A stretch of DNA of 34,684 bases from a virus, in the IMG/VR virus record IMGVR_UViG_3300048838_000203, positions 1 through 34,684 of that record; one strand, given 5' to 3'. Below are positions 1 through 8,073 of this stretch, one piece after another. A model generated the notes under the pieces. That model did no database searches, was not told where the DNA came from, and was given only the letters and a program-made list of their open reading frames with translations. Made by a program: the position numbers and the translations under genes. Within the stretch, counting starts at the first letter, position 1; every line of letters begins with the position of its first letter.

Positions 1-127
1 TTATATCGACGGTCTCCACACGTATGAGGGAGTGATTGATGATATCAAGGCATGGTTGCGGAAGGTGAAGCCTGATGGATGGGTCGGCGGCCATGACTAC
101 GGACATAAGCTATGCCCGGGCGTAAAG
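1..127. repeat. Left copy of 127-bp terminal direct repeat
   Basis: These 127 bases are identical to the last 127 bases of the window. Both copies lie inside one methyltransferase gene that reads in frame through the join. This is what a circular or circularly permuted genome looks like when an assembler leaves a k-mer-sized overlap. It is not a biological long terminal repeat, because it encodes an internal gene fragment and has no flanking structure. The unique circle length is 34,557 bp. Confidence 0.95.
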
Positions 128-214
128 CAGGCAGTTGATGAGCTTCTCGGAGTTCCTGAGAAACGATTTCAGGACACATCATGGGTGATAAAACGTGACA
201 GAATATCCTTATAA
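1..214 (+). CDS. SAM-dependent methyltransferase, C-terminal part (continues from 34202)
   Basis: This is the 3' part of a gene that begins at 34202 and crosses the circular junction. The first base is the third base of a codon, then reading continues YIDGLHTYEGVIDDI, a typical class I methyltransferase segment (Methyltransf_24-like) in which an acidic strand D-x-x-Y-I-D-G is followed by a helix and then KPDGWVGGHDY. The joined protein is about 189 residues. It ends at a TAA at 212-214, overlapping the GTG start of the sialyltransferase-like gene. It belongs to the sugar cassette, so a sugar or glycan is the likely methyl acceptor, but the substrate is not visible in the sequence. Confidence 0.85.
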   Translation, partial: YIDGLHTYEGVIDDIKAWLRKVKPDGWVGGHDYGHKLCPGVKQAVDELLGVPEKRFQDTSWVIKRDRISL

Positions 215-899
215 GCGCCTTATAATGGGTAAGAGGGTGTGCTTTGTAGGGGCATGCCCTAATCTCGTTGGTACAGGTTACGGCAAGGTGATAGACTCCT
301 ATGATACCGTGGTCAGATCAAATAACAGTATTGCTCTGATAGAATCGGAAAAATTTTGTGATGATTACGGTCATCGTTGTCATGTCCTGTACATCAACAG
401 GCAATACTATCGAGAAACTCGGCCGCTACCTATCCTTGAGTACAAAAAGAAGGGTGTGAAGTATTTATGTATGAAAGGTATATCCGGAAGAGATGAACGG
501 AAATGGAGTTTTGATATCAACATCAGAAAGCTGAACAGGACTATATCAGATATAGCAGAGACATTACCTACAGCGACTATGGGATCAATTCTTGCACTCG
601 ATGTATTGAGGTTAAAGCCAAAAGAATTTCACATGTGCGGGATTGATTTCTTTGCCTCCAGAAAAAAGGCGTTCGAGCACGACGTATACAGAGAGTATTT
701 GCCTGGATACCTCACTGACAAGATCAGGGAGCAGGGCAACAGGATCAACGTTGGCAAAATGGCTGACGCTCACGGATTTTATGAGAACGCCGATTTCATG
801 AAGCAACTGTATGATAAATACCCGGCGTTCACGCTTCCGGATTATTTAGAAGAATTGCTCGACAAGATTGTGAATAGGGAGATTGACCAGGGTGATTAA
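195..899 (+). CDS. Sialyltransferase-like (GT29-like) glycosyltransferase
   Basis: The 234-residue product opens with VCFVGACPNLVGTGYG followed by KVIDSYDTVVRSNN. This closely resembles sialylmotif L of GT29 sialyltransferases (VVGNSxNLxGSGYGxxIDxxDxVxRxN). Around residue 130, TATMGSILALDVL followed by a CGIDFF strand resembles sialylmotif S. GT29 enzymes transfer sialic acid from CMP-sialic acid, and CMP-sialate synthetase-like and sialate synthase genes flank it in the same cassette. No signal peptide or membrane segment is seen, so a cytoplasmic protein is expected. GTG at 195 is chosen because GGTGAT lies 4 bases upstream; ATG at 225 is the alternative. The acceptor is unknown. Confidence 0.75.
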   Translation: MTEYPYKRLIMGKRVCFVGACPNLVGTGYGKVIDSYDTVVRSNNSIALIESEKFCDDYGHRCHVLYINRQYYRETRPLPILEYKKKGVKYLCMKGISGRDERKWSFDINIRKLNRTISDIAETLPTATMGSILALDVLRLKPKEFHMCGIDFFASRKKAFEHDVYREYLPGYLTDKIREQGNRINVGKMADAHGFYENADFMKQLYDKYPAFTLPDYLEELLDKIVNREIDQGD

Positions 900-1701
900 G
901 CTCGTCGCCGAAATAGGGATAAACCACAACGGTGATATCGAGATCGCAAAGAAGCTCATTGATATTGCTGCGTTTGCGGGGTTCAATTACGTGAAGTTCC
1001 AGAAACGTACTCCGGAGCTGTGTGTCCCCGATAGCCAGAAAGACGTTATCCGCTCTACTCCATGGGGCGAAATGCGATATATCGATTATAAACATCGAAT
1101 TGAGTTCGGAGGTGTAGAGTATGAAGAGATAGCAGAATACTGTATACAGAAGGGTGTAGGATGGTTTGCGTCCGTATGGGATATCGAAGCAGCGAAGTTC
1201 ATGAGGGAGTTTACCGACATGGTGAAGATCCCTTCCGCAAAGATCACTGATATGGAGTTGATTGCACATTGCAGGAATAATTTTAATCACGTTCAGATAT
1301 CTACAGGAATGAGCACAGAGGATGAGGTTTATTCGGCTGTCAATGAGGCGGGACTTCCGGATGTCATATATCATACAAACAGCAGTTACCCTGCAAAAGT
1401 AAATGAGCTGAACCTTGAATATATAATGCACCTGAAAAGCAGATATGCTACAGAGATCGGTTATTCCGGGCATGAGTGGGGGCTTGCTACAACCTACGCA
1501 GTGGCTCTCCTGGTTGACTGGATAGAAAGGCACGTCACACTTGATCACGATATGTGGGGAAGTGACCAGAAAGCAAGTATTGACCCTGTGGGAATGATAA
1601 AGCTTGTACGCAGTATCAGGGATATTGAGAAGGCAAAAGGTGCGGCGGGGCCCAGGGTATTACATGAGTCAGAAAAAGCAAAGAGGGAGGCGTTGCGGTG
1701 A
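892..1701 (+). CDS. neuB: N-acetylneuraminate (nonulosonate) synthase, catalytic domain only
   Basis: NeuB family enzymes condense phosphoenolpyruvate with N-acetylmannosamine or a related sugar to make sialic acid. Family hallmarks run along the 269 residues: VAEIGINHNGDIEIAKKLI at the start, FNYVKFQKRTPELC, the catalytic-barrel segment MVKIPSAKITDMELI, then STGMSTEDEV, HTNSSYPA, IGYSGHEWG and ERHVTLDHDMWGSDQKASID. The protein ends just after ESEKAKREALR, where normal NeuB continues into a SAF (antifreeze-like) domain of about 60 residues; that domain is missing. GTG at 892 is preferred because AGGGA lies upstream at a workable distance, while TTG at 883 sits almost on it. The gene overlaps both neighbours, so translation is probably coupled. 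Confidence 0.88.
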   Translation: MIKLVAEIGINHNGDIEIAKKLIDIAAFAGFNYVKFQKRTPELCVPDSQKDVIRSTPWGEMRYIDYKHRIEFGGVEYEEIAEYCIQKGVGWFASVWDIEAAKFMREFTDMVKIPSAKITDMELIAHCRNNFNHVQISTGMSTEDEVYSAVNEAGLPDVIYHTNSSYPAKVNELNLEYIMHLKSRYATEIGYSGHEWGLATTYAVALLVDWIERHVTLDHDMWGSDQKASIDPVGMIKLVRSIRDIEKAKGAAGPRVLHESEKAKREALR

Positions 1702-1994
1702 ATATCGGTGTGGATATTGACAACACTCTTTTCAAGTCAGAACTTGTGAACGGTGAGTACAAGATCATTTATGTTAATCATGATCTTATAGAAAAAGTCA
1801 ATGCGGCACATGAAGCAGGGTATGTAATAATAATATGGACCGGGAGACATTGGAACCATCTGAAAATTACAAAGGACCAGCTCGATAAATACGGTGTGAA
1901 ATATGATGGGTTACAAATGGCAAAGCCTCCTATTGATCTTATGGTGGACGATACATCAGTACAGCCTGAAGAGTTTCTGAAGATGAAATTATGA
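1698..1994 (+). CDS. Small HAD-superfamily phosphatase-like protein
   Basis: The 98-residue product carries three HAD hallmarks: motif I as GVDIDNTLF near the N-terminus (D-x-D nucleophile pair), motif II as IIIWTGR in the middle, and a C-terminal KPPIDLMVDD like motif IV with paired aspartates. No cap domain is present, as in the smallest HAD phosphatases. HAD phosphatases remove phosphate from sugar phosphates in sialic acid and KDO pathways, so in this cassette it may act on a nonulosonate 9-phosphate or similar intermediate; that is inference. GTG at 1698 has AGGGAGG a few bases upstream and overlaps the end of neuB by 4 bases. It also overlaps the head closure gene that follows. Confidence 0.75.
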   Translation: MNIGVDIDNTLFKSELVNGEYKIIYVNHDLIEKVNAAHEAGYVIIIWTGRHWNHLKITKDQLDKYGVKYDGLQMAKPPIDLMVDDTSVQPEEFLKMKL

Positions 1995-2323
1995 GACACC
2001 TTTATAACACAACAGTAGAGATACAGCGAAAGGAAAATGTAGGAACAGAATTTCATCCCGTGTGGGACTGGGATATACACCTCACTCCACAGGTGAGAAT
2101 ATCACAGCTTTCTTCGGCAAGAATCGTAAGGGACGAAGGCGGTGTGATTAAGGCAGATCACGAAATGTATCTTGATCCGTGTGACATTAAAATAACTGAT
2201 AGAATTGTCACTACTACTGCGATATATGAGATTTACAGCATCGATGATATTGACGGAATGGGGCATCACTACGAAGTCAAGATGAAAAAACTTGATAACA
2301 GTATGAGCGAGGCCGGAAGTTGA
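1991..2323 (+). CDS. Head-tail adaptor / head closure protein
   Basis: The 110-residue protein starts RHLYNTTVEIQRKE and continues in short beta strands, the pattern of small head closure proteins (SPP1 gp16 / phage head-tail joining type) that cap the connector after packaging. Position supports this: it heads the block head closure, gp10-like, tail completion, tail tube. In ordinary phages it would follow the connector gene directly; here the connector at 31884-32225 is separated from it by the sugar cassette. ATG at 1991 overlaps the stop of the HAD gene. I recognise fold and position rather than a diagnostic motif. Confidence 0.7.
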   Translation: MRHLYNTTVEIQRKENVGTEFHPVWDWDIHLTPQVRISQLSSARIVRDEGGVIKADHEMYLDPCDIKITDRIVTTTAIYEIYSIDDIDGMGHHYEVKMKKLDNSMSEAGS

Positions 2324-2706
2324 TAGATTGGAACTGTGATAAAATAAAGGTACTCATGGAGAAAAAGCAGAAGACGTTTCTCCACAAAGTAGGACAGGCT
2401 ACCGTGAACCAGATGGCAGAGTTTGCTCATGTGAAGACTGGAACATTGAAGAACAGCATGAACTACAGACTGAGTACAGGATCGGCTTCTAACTTCGGGA
2501 CAGAGACAGGGCCAGGGGGGAAGGGCGCCACACCTCCTGAGAGTGCAAAGATGGATAACGCATCAGATAAAGACTATGTGCGGTGCGGTTCTAATCTGGT
2601 ATATGCAGGCCCCCAGGAGAAGCACAATGCCTGGGCCTCAAAGACAAAAGATGAACTCGTAGCCAGTAAAACTATAGTAAGGCTTGCGGAGAACACGTTC
2701 AAATGA
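2320..2706 (+). CDS. HK97 gp10-like neck / tail-joining protein
   Basis: The 128-residue product contains HVKTGTLKNSMNYRL in the first third and YVRCGSNLVYAGPQEKHN towards the end. The VKTGxLRxS and V(G)xxxxYAxxQExG pattern is characteristic of HK97 gp10-like proteins that join head and tail. TTG at 2320 overlaps the previous stop as TTGA and is preceded by a purine-rich stretch; ATG at 2356 is a possible shorter start but would remove an N-terminal helix. It overlaps the next gene by 4 bases, consistent with coupled translation in the head-tail operon. Confidence 0.75.
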   Translation: MIDWNCDKIKVLMEKKQKTFLHKVGQATVNQMAEFAHVKTGTLKNSMNYRLSTGSASNFGTETGPGGKGATPPESAKMDNASDKDYVRCGSNLVYAGPQEKHNAWASKTKDELVASKTIVRLAENTFK

Positions 2707-3074
2707 TTGAAGAGAATATATACAACTTTCTCATAGCCGACTCATCCATAACCGCTCTTGTAGGAAGGCGCATTCACTGGGTAGACGATGAGCAGGGAAC
2801 GGCATACCCGAAGATCACGTTTAAGTGTATGTCGAAGCCGAAGCTTTACCAGGCAACTGATGAATGGAGGCGGTACCGGTTCTTTGTTTACGGAGAAGAC
2901 AAGTTCACCGTACAGAATATTGCAGATACTCTCACATCGAAGCTTCACGGCCTTTACGGTGAAGTTGATGGGGTGTATATAGATTTTATATCAAAGTTGG
3001 ACGAAATCCCGCCAGAGTTGCGGGAAGACAGTATATATGAAATGTACCTGGATTTCCGGGTAAAATACCACTAA
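2703..3074 (+). CDS. Tail completion / terminator protein (gp17-like)
   Basis: The 123-residue protein begins ENIYNFLIADSSITALVGRRIHW and continues to YPKITFKCMS, then alternating strands and helices. The opening with a short helix, x-L-V-G-x-R-I, and a later YP-x-I-x-F is typical of DUF3168 tail completion proteins that stop tail tube growth and bind the head interface. It sits between the gp10-like gene and the tail tube gene, the standard place. The start overlaps the preceding stop by 4 bases. There is a 12-base gap before the tail tube gene, which has its own AGAGGTTAAG ribosome binding site. Confidence 0.78.
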   Translation: MIEENIYNFLIADSSITALVGRRIHWVDDEQGTAYPKITFKCMSKPKLYQATDEWRRYRFFVYGEDKFTVQNIADTLTSKLHGLYGEVDGVYIDFISKLDEIPPELREDSIYEMYLDFRVKYH

Positions 3075-3086
3075 GAGGTTAAGACA

Positions 3087-3629
3087 ATGGCTGATTATCA
3101 AACAATTGTAAACAATCTCAATGTGATGCGCGGTAATGCTCTGGTGGAGATCGCGCCCTACATTGACGGAAGCCCGAACTGGGTAAGCGTTGGAGCAATA
3201 ACCGGGCTTGAAACAGAGCTTGATGCACCGATAGCGAGCGAGGAAAACGACAACGCCGATTCCACAGACCGGTTTAACAAACAGGAGCTGAAAATCAAGT
3301 TCACGCAGATAGAACTATTGAACTTGGATGCGTGGGAAATCCTGTACGGAAATCTCATTGATGTTGAGATGGGGTCTGACTACACAAAGATTTTCGGCGG
3401 CGGTTCAGGATCAATTCCGAACTTCATGTGTCGGCTCACTACCACTGAAGACGAGAAGGTATTCAAGCTCACTGCGTACAAGTGCAACTTGACAAAGATG
3501 TTCTCCATGAAGTACGCGAAAGACGACGACGACGACACCCGAATCAAGATACCGGTTGAACTCGTAGGAAAGACCGATCCATACCGTAATAATTACGTGT
3601 GGGAGCTGGAGGGTCCTTTCAATGGCTGA
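3087..3629 (+). CDS. Major tail tube protein
   Basis: The 180-residue product has the N-terminal run NVMRGNALVEIAPYIDGSPN followed by WVSVGAITGLETELDAP and many short beta strands. This fits major tail proteins of long-tailed siphophages, which form hexameric rings stacked to make the tail tube. Its place, after tail completion and immediately before the tail assembly chaperones and tape measure, is the canonical one. A run of five aspartates near residue 150 (KDDDDDTRIKI) makes an acidic surface patch. It overlaps the next gene by 8 bases. Confidence 0.85.
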   Translation: MADYQTIVNNLNVMRGNALVEIAPYIDGSPNWVSVGAITGLETELDAPIASEENDNADSTDRFNKQELKIKFTQIELLNLDAWEILYGNLIDVEMGSDYTKIFGGGSGSIPNFMCRLTTTEDEKVFKLTAYKCNLTKMFSMKYAKDDDDDTRIKIPVELVGKTDPYRNNYVWELEGPFNG

Positions 3630-4029
3630 AATAGTTGATCTTGAACAACTGTTTCCAGAGGAAGAGAAGATAACCCTGAAGGATAAGGCCGGGAAAAAGT
3701 ACACTATTACAGTGTTTCTCCCGGCTGCCGTCGGGTTTCTAATCCTTGATAATATCGAAACAGTACAGAGCATGTTTCCCGGAACGTCAACGATCCCGAA
3801 GCCCACAAAAGAGGGGCTTGATCTCATGATACGTATTGTAACACTGGTATGCCATGAGCAGCATGAGGAAATTGACGAAACGTGGATAAAGAAGAACGTG
3901 AGTCTCCCGAAGCTTGTATACATACTCTACAAGCTATCTTTGCCGGTATATGAGTTTATTGTGCAATCGGGGTTTCTGGAAGCGGTGAGGCCAGTAAAGA
4001 CGCCGGAAGCTACGCAAGCAGATTCGTAG
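3622..4029 (+). CDS. Tail assembly chaperone, upstream ORF (gpG-like)
   Basis: The 135-residue acidic protein begins EIVDLEQLFPEEEKITLKDK and then has two helical segments (FLILDNIETVQSMF and LVYILYKLSLPVYEFIV). It lies between the tail tube and tape measure genes, where long-tailed phages keep a pair of chaperone ORFs, the second often made by -1 frameshifting. The downstream ORF at 4038 is in the -1 frame relative to this one, and that frame is open from 3954, so a fusion of about 204 residues is possible. A GGGGTTT stretch at 3969-3975 could allow P-site slippage but is not a canonical slippery heptamer. Confidence 0.75.
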   Translation: MAEIVDLEQLFPEEEKITLKDKAGKKYTITVFLPAAVGFLILDNIETVQSMFPGTSTIPKPTKEGLDLMIRIVTLVCHEQHEEIDETWIKKNVSLPKLVYILYKLSLPVYEFIVQSGFLEAVRPVKTPEATQADS

Positions 4030-4037
4030 CAACGATA

Positions 4038-4235
4038 ATGAGCCAGTTTGGGAGTACTCCAGATTACTGGCTCTGGAAAGTGAGTTTCGCACAGTTCTTC
4101 ATCTGGCATGACCGGGCGATAGAGAGAGTTACCGGGAAGCTTATCAACAGGCAGAAAGTAGAGCTGGACGCGAAAGAGATTAAAAAAGGCTGGACGTGGA
4201 CGAAAGAAAAAGGCTGGACGAGAGATAATGGCTGA
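4038..4235 (+). CDS. Tail assembly chaperone, downstream ORF (gpT-like)
   Basis: This 65-residue ORF (GSTPDYWLWKVSFAQFF, then a basic tail with KKGWTWTKEKGW) corresponds to the second tail chaperone segment that normally binds the tape measure. No clear ribosome binding site precedes ATG at 4038, while its frame is open back to 3954 inside the upstream chaperone, in the -1 register. That supports translation as an extension of the upstream protein, although independent initiation cannot be excluded. The near-repeat K-G-W-T-W-T-K-x-K-G-W-T sits at the C-terminus. It overlaps the tape measure start by 8 bases. Confidence 0.65.
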   Translation: MSQFGSTPDYWLWKVSFAQFFIWHDRAIERVTGKLINRQKVELDAKEIKKGWTWTKEKGWTRDNG

Positions 4236-6612
4236 TAGAATCGGTGGCGTATATGTAGAGATTGGCGCAATGATGGACGGTTTCAATCGTGCAATCAATG
4301 AAGCACGTGTGAAATCCGGAAATCTTGATCGTCAGCTCAATGATAACGTAACCAGGACATCTTCTGCATTCTCCGGCATGGGGAAAACCATAGTCGGAGT
4401 GTCCGCACTGATAGGTGCCGCTCTCGGTGTTATGTATGTGAAAATGGCACGACAGGCCATGGACGCAGTAGAGACACAACAGAAGTTCGGCGTTGTGTTC
4501 AGGGATACCCTGGAAGCGGCAAATGCTGCGGTAACCAATCTTGCGGACAACTACGGCCTTGCGACCACAGAAGCGCGTGATATGCTTTCCGCAACAGGAG
4601 ACCTCCTCACGGGTTTTGGCATGACAGGTGAGCAGGCCCTGCAGCTATCTGAGAGAACACAGCAGTTAGCTGTAGACCTTGCATCATTCACTAACTACTC
4701 AGGCGGGGCGAGAGGTGCATCAGAAGCACTCACAAAGGCTATGCTCGGTGAGCGTGAAATGCTGAAATCTCTCGGTATCGTTATTCGAGAAAGCGATATA
4801 AAACAGAGACTCGCGTCAATGGGTATGGCAAATGCTACTGGTGTAGCGAGGATGCAGGCACAGGCACAGGCAACCCTTGCACTGGCGTATGAGCAGTCAA
4901 CAAACGCAATCGGGGACTTCGCACGATCTGCAAACTCTCCGGCGAACGTAATACGCAGGGTACAATCTTCATTACAGAACATATCAGAAGAAATAGGCGA
5001 AACAATGTTGCCGGGTCTTCAGGAGCTTGGTCTGGCTTTTATCGAAGCATCACGTGACGGTGGTGTAATGATACAGGCTGCAAAAGCAATCGGAGACCTA
5101 CTATCAAAAGCCGGTATGTCGATAGCTTATGTTATCCGGATGCTTGACACGATAAACAAAAAGAATGCTCTGCAGGAAAACATGGACAGGGCTGCAACTG
5201 CTACAGGGAATACTCGTGTTCAGATGAACCAACTCGAAGCATCGATGCAGGGCGTGAGAAATACAGGGTTATCGACTGCTACAACCTACAACGCTATGAT
5301 AGCAGACCTTGATAGACTGGCTGCAGGTAGTGGAAGCACGGCACAGGCTGCCAATACGTTATCAAGCACATTGAGAGCACAAAGGGCTGAAATAGAGCGT
5401 TCCGGAGCATCAGCGCAAAGAGCACAGAATGCCGCATCAGGCCAGATAGGACAATACGAAAGGGCATATACTGAGCTTACACGGCTTGGTCAAAGGATAC
5501 GTGGAGTTACGACTAACACAGAAGAACTCGCTGCTCAGCGAGCGAGAGACCGTCAGAGGACACAGGAACAGACTACCGCAACCGGAGACCAAAGCAAGGC
5601 TCTTGCGAAGCTGAAGAAAGACCTTGAATCAGTAATGAACAGCCTTGCTACTTTCGGTATGGGGGAGGGCGAGCAGGCTCAGGCAGACGCGACGAGGAAA
5701 CAGCAGATACTTGATAGAGGACTCGCTGAAAACCTAATTACAAGAGAGCAGTACAATCAAGCAGTTATTCAGCTCGAACGACAGACGGCACAGCAGGTTG
5801 AAGAAATACAGAAAAAATCATTCATGCAGACAACGCAGAATGTACTTGGCACGATTGGTACTGTAGGGAGTTTGGTCTCACAGTTAGGACAGCTTTACTC
5901 GTTATCCGCCAGCAATCAAACGGCAGAGCTTGAAAATCAGCAGACAGAACAAATGGCATTGATAGCAGCAAACTACGATCAGGAGCTTGCTATTATAAAT
6001 AGCTCAATAACCGATAAGACACAGCGAGACGCAGCTCTCAAAGCTCTGGATGAGAAAAGAGCCAGAGAAGAAAAGAAACTGCAGGAGCAGACCGAGAAAG
6101 AGAAGCGGAAAATTGCCAGAGAAGCGGCGAAGAAACAAAAGCAGATTGCAGTATTTGAGACATTAATCAATATCCCTTCAGCTGCTTTCGCGGCTTTCAA
6201 ATCAGCTCAATGGTTACCGTTCCCGGCATCTGCGGTGATTGGTGGTGCTCTGGCAGCAGCTGCTACTGCTCTCGGTTTTGCAAAACTCGCATTGATACAG
6301 CAGACACCACTACCGGCGGCGGCAAAAGGTATTTACGCAGAGTCTCCATATATCGGTGGTGAGGCAGGCCCTGAGCTTGCTTTCCCGCTATCATCAGAGA
6401 GGGGGAGGGCGGCTCTTTCGCTTTTCTCTGAGCAGTTTATCAATAAGCTCGGTGAAGGATCGGCGACAAAGGCACCGGAGGCAACTATCGGAAACAGTGC
6501 CGGTAACATGTTCAGGGTAGTTGTGAATCTTGGCAGTAAAGTTCTTTATGATGACATTACAGAGGCAACGGCGAACGGTGAAATTATGGTGCATGCAAGG
6601 GCTATTGTATAA
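4228..6612 (+). CDS. Tail tape measure protein
   Basis: At 794 residues this is the largest protein here. The N-terminal third is rich in alanine and glutamine helices (residues about 1-250), a hydrophobic segment GKTIVGVSALIGAALGVMYV lies near residue 55, a long coiled-coil region follows, then a strongly charged helix around residues 595-640 and a second hydrophobic segment near 650-690 (PASAVIGGALAAAATALGFA). This is the usual build of tape measures, which set tail length and are released on infection. At roughly 0.15 nm per residue it predicts a tail near 120 nm. It follows the chaperone pair and overlaps the next gene by one base (TAATG). Confidence 0.93.
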   Translation: MADRIGGVYVEIGAMMDGFNRAINEARVKSGNLDRQLNDNVTRTSSAFSGMGKTIVGVSALIGAALGVMYVKMARQAMDAVETQQKFGVVFRDTLEAANAAVTNLADNYGLATTEARDMLSATGDLLTGFGMTGEQALQLSERTQQLAVDLASFTNYSGGARGASEALTKAMLGEREMLKSLGIVIRESDIKQRLASMGMANATGVARMQAQAQATLALAYEQSTNAIGDFARSANSPANVIRRVQSSLQNISEEIGETMLPGLQELGLAFIEASRDGGVMIQAAKAIGDLLSKAGMSIAYVIRMLDTINKKNALQENMDRAATATGNTRVQMNQLEASMQGVRNTGLSTATTYNAMIADLDRLAAGSGSTAQAANTLSSTLRAQRAEIERSGASAQRAQNAASGQIGQYERAYTELTRLGQRIRGVTTNTEELAAQRARDRQRTQEQTTATGDQSKALAKLKKDLESVMNSLATFGMGEGEQAQADATRKQQILDRGLAENLITREQYNQAVIQLERQTAQQVEEIQKKSFMQTTQNVLGTIGTVGSLVSQLGQLYSLSASNQTAELENQQTEQMALIAANYDQELAIINSSITDKTQRDAALKALDEKRAREEKKLQEQTEKEKRKIAREAAKKQKQIAVFETLINIPSAAFAAFKSAQWLPFPASAVIGGALAAAATALGFAKLALIQQTPLPAAAKGIYAESPYIGGEAGPELAFPLSSERGRAALSLFSEQFINKLGEGSATKAPEATIGNSAGNMFRVVVNLGSKVLYDDITEATANGEIMVHARAIV

Positions 6613-7346
6613 TGCAGATACTCTACGATAATAAAGCGCTCTCAGCGGCGGTATCACGTAGTACAGAGAACTCCTACTACCCGGTGACGAATTTACAGGA
6701 TCCACGGCTTTCCCGAAAATTCAGGACGATTGACGCAGCGGGTGAGTATGTGAAGTTCTCTACACGAATAACAGCGTCACGGTTTGCAATTCTCGGTCAC
6801 AATATTTCCGAAGGTTCTACTATCATATTGCAGGGAAACGACACCGATATATGGACAGCTCCCTCATTCGAGGAAACACTGACATGGAAATCAGGAATAA
6901 TACTCCATTCTTTCACCGAGGTAACGTATAACTACTGGCGGCTGTATATGGACGGAGGGAGCAATTCATATTTTGATATCGGTCTTTTGTACCTCGGTAC
7001 GTATTTACAGTTGCCAAACATGAAAGCAGATCAGGAGATCGCAGACGAAACCACAGCAGAGGTTACTATCTCTTCAGGCGGACAGGCTTATGGAGACGAG
7101 GGGTATGATTACAGGGCACCCACTATCAACTTCCCTGGTGTCACGAACGCGCAGAGGGACGGGATCAGGGCGATGTGGAGCACGGTGAAGAACGTAAGGC
7201 CGGTGATATCGGTGGTATGGGCGAACAGAACAGACATGGAGACACCGATCTACGGTATACTGGACCAGAAAGAAATCAAGTTCAAGAAGTCCGACTCTCC
7301 ACTTTACCCGTGGTCAACAACTTTGCAACTCAGAGAGGTATTTTAA
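6612..7346 (+). CDS. Tail tip protein, distal-tail or carbohydrate-binding type
   Basis: The 244-residue protein follows the tape measure, the place of distal tail or minor tail proteins. It is mostly beta: SYYPVTNLQDPRLSRKFRT, then AGEYVKFSTRITASRFAILG and FTEVTYNYWRLYMDGGSN. This alternation resembles jelly-roll domains (galactose-binding or discoidin-like) found in tail tip proteins that contact host glycans. I do not recognise an exact family. ATG at 6612 shares an A with the previous TAA, and the gene ends directly before the next start at 7347. Confidence 0.6.
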   Translation: MQILYDNKALSAAVSRSTENSYYPVTNLQDPRLSRKFRTIDAAGEYVKFSTRITASRFAILGHNISEGSTIILQGNDTDIWTAPSFEETLTWKSGIILHSFTEVTYNYWRLYMDGGSNSYFDIGLLYLGTYLQLPNMKADQEIADETTAEVTISSGGQAYGDEGYDYRAPTINFPGVTNAQRDGIRAMWSTVKNVRPVISVVWANRTDMETPIYGILDQKEIKFKKSDSPLYPWSTTLQLREVF

Positions 7347-8060
7347 ATGGCAGGCTCGCAAATTAACTCATACGGTATCGGTGACGTAAACCTTACATCA
7401 CTCATGGCTTCGGTTGATGCGGAAAGGATCGGGTTCTGTGCGGTATCGCTCACGAATTACGATAATACAAGTGAGCCGGAAATAGCCGAAGGATCGAAGA
7501 TTGAAGTCAATGGGGCATTGTTTAAGTTCGATGCAGATGAAGCAATAGGCGGCTCTCCCTCTGATGGTACGGTATATATAAAGCTCATTCCAGTGAGCAC
7601 ATCGATAACAGCAGAATTTACGAATACAGCCCCCACGTGGGACACCGAGAAACAGGGCTGGTACTCCCCAACACCTGGGGAAGAAAATTACAGATATATT
7701 CCTTTCGAGATGTATAAAGCAGGAACACTTTATTACGACAAGAGAATAATCAACGAGCACACATCATCAATGCTCTCGATGTCGCAGCAGGGACTCGGTA
7801 TATCAGACATGTCAGCAGTAGCAACAATAGCGAAAGTTCAGGGAACTATAGGTGGCGATAATAGCTTCTATACGGATTACCCTGCTGGTTTTACTGCTGG
7901 GAATACAATAATATTGGATGTTGCAATCTCGCAATACGGAGGATGGACGAGCTCCATGACATTGAGTGCCGGGACGAGATCGGCAGATATCTTCGTAACT
8001 TCCACTGTGTCTATTGTCGGAAGCACTGTGAGGGTGATCCTTATGAGGATAGGCGCATAG
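7347..8060 (+). CDS. Tail tip / minor structural protein of unknown fold
   Basis: The 237-residue product begins AGSQINSYGIGDVNLTSLM, then is beta-rich with many glycine, serine and threonine residues and no signal peptide. By position it should be a tail tip component acting with the hub encoded at 8543. It ends in a hydrophobic beta stretch (TVSIVGSTVRVILMRIGA). After its stop at 8060 the late operon is interrupted by the convergent reverse-strand cargo gene. I cannot assign a specific function. Confidence 0.6.
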   Translation: MAGSQINSYGIGDVNLTSLMASVDAERIGFCAVSLTNYDNTSEPEIAEGSKIEVNGALFKFDADEAIGGSPSDGTVYIKLIPVSTSITAEFTNTAPTWDTEKQGWYSPTPGEENYRYIPFEMYKAGTLYYDKRIINEHTSSMLSMSQQGLGISDMSAVATIAKVQGTIGGDNSFYTDYPAGFTAGNTIILDVAISQYGGWTSSMTLSAGTRSADIFVTSTVSIVGSTVRVILMRIGA

Positions 8061-8073
8061 GCAATGGAGATTA

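Noticed and set aside
1-127. Biological direct terminal repeat of the virion DNA
   Set aside because: It lies within a single gene, equals a usual k-mer length and has no regulatory content; an assembly overlap is simpler.
829-1548. Reverse-strand frame of 239 codons
   Set aside because: It lies antisense to the neuB gene, which has full family motifs, and its product has no recognisable features.
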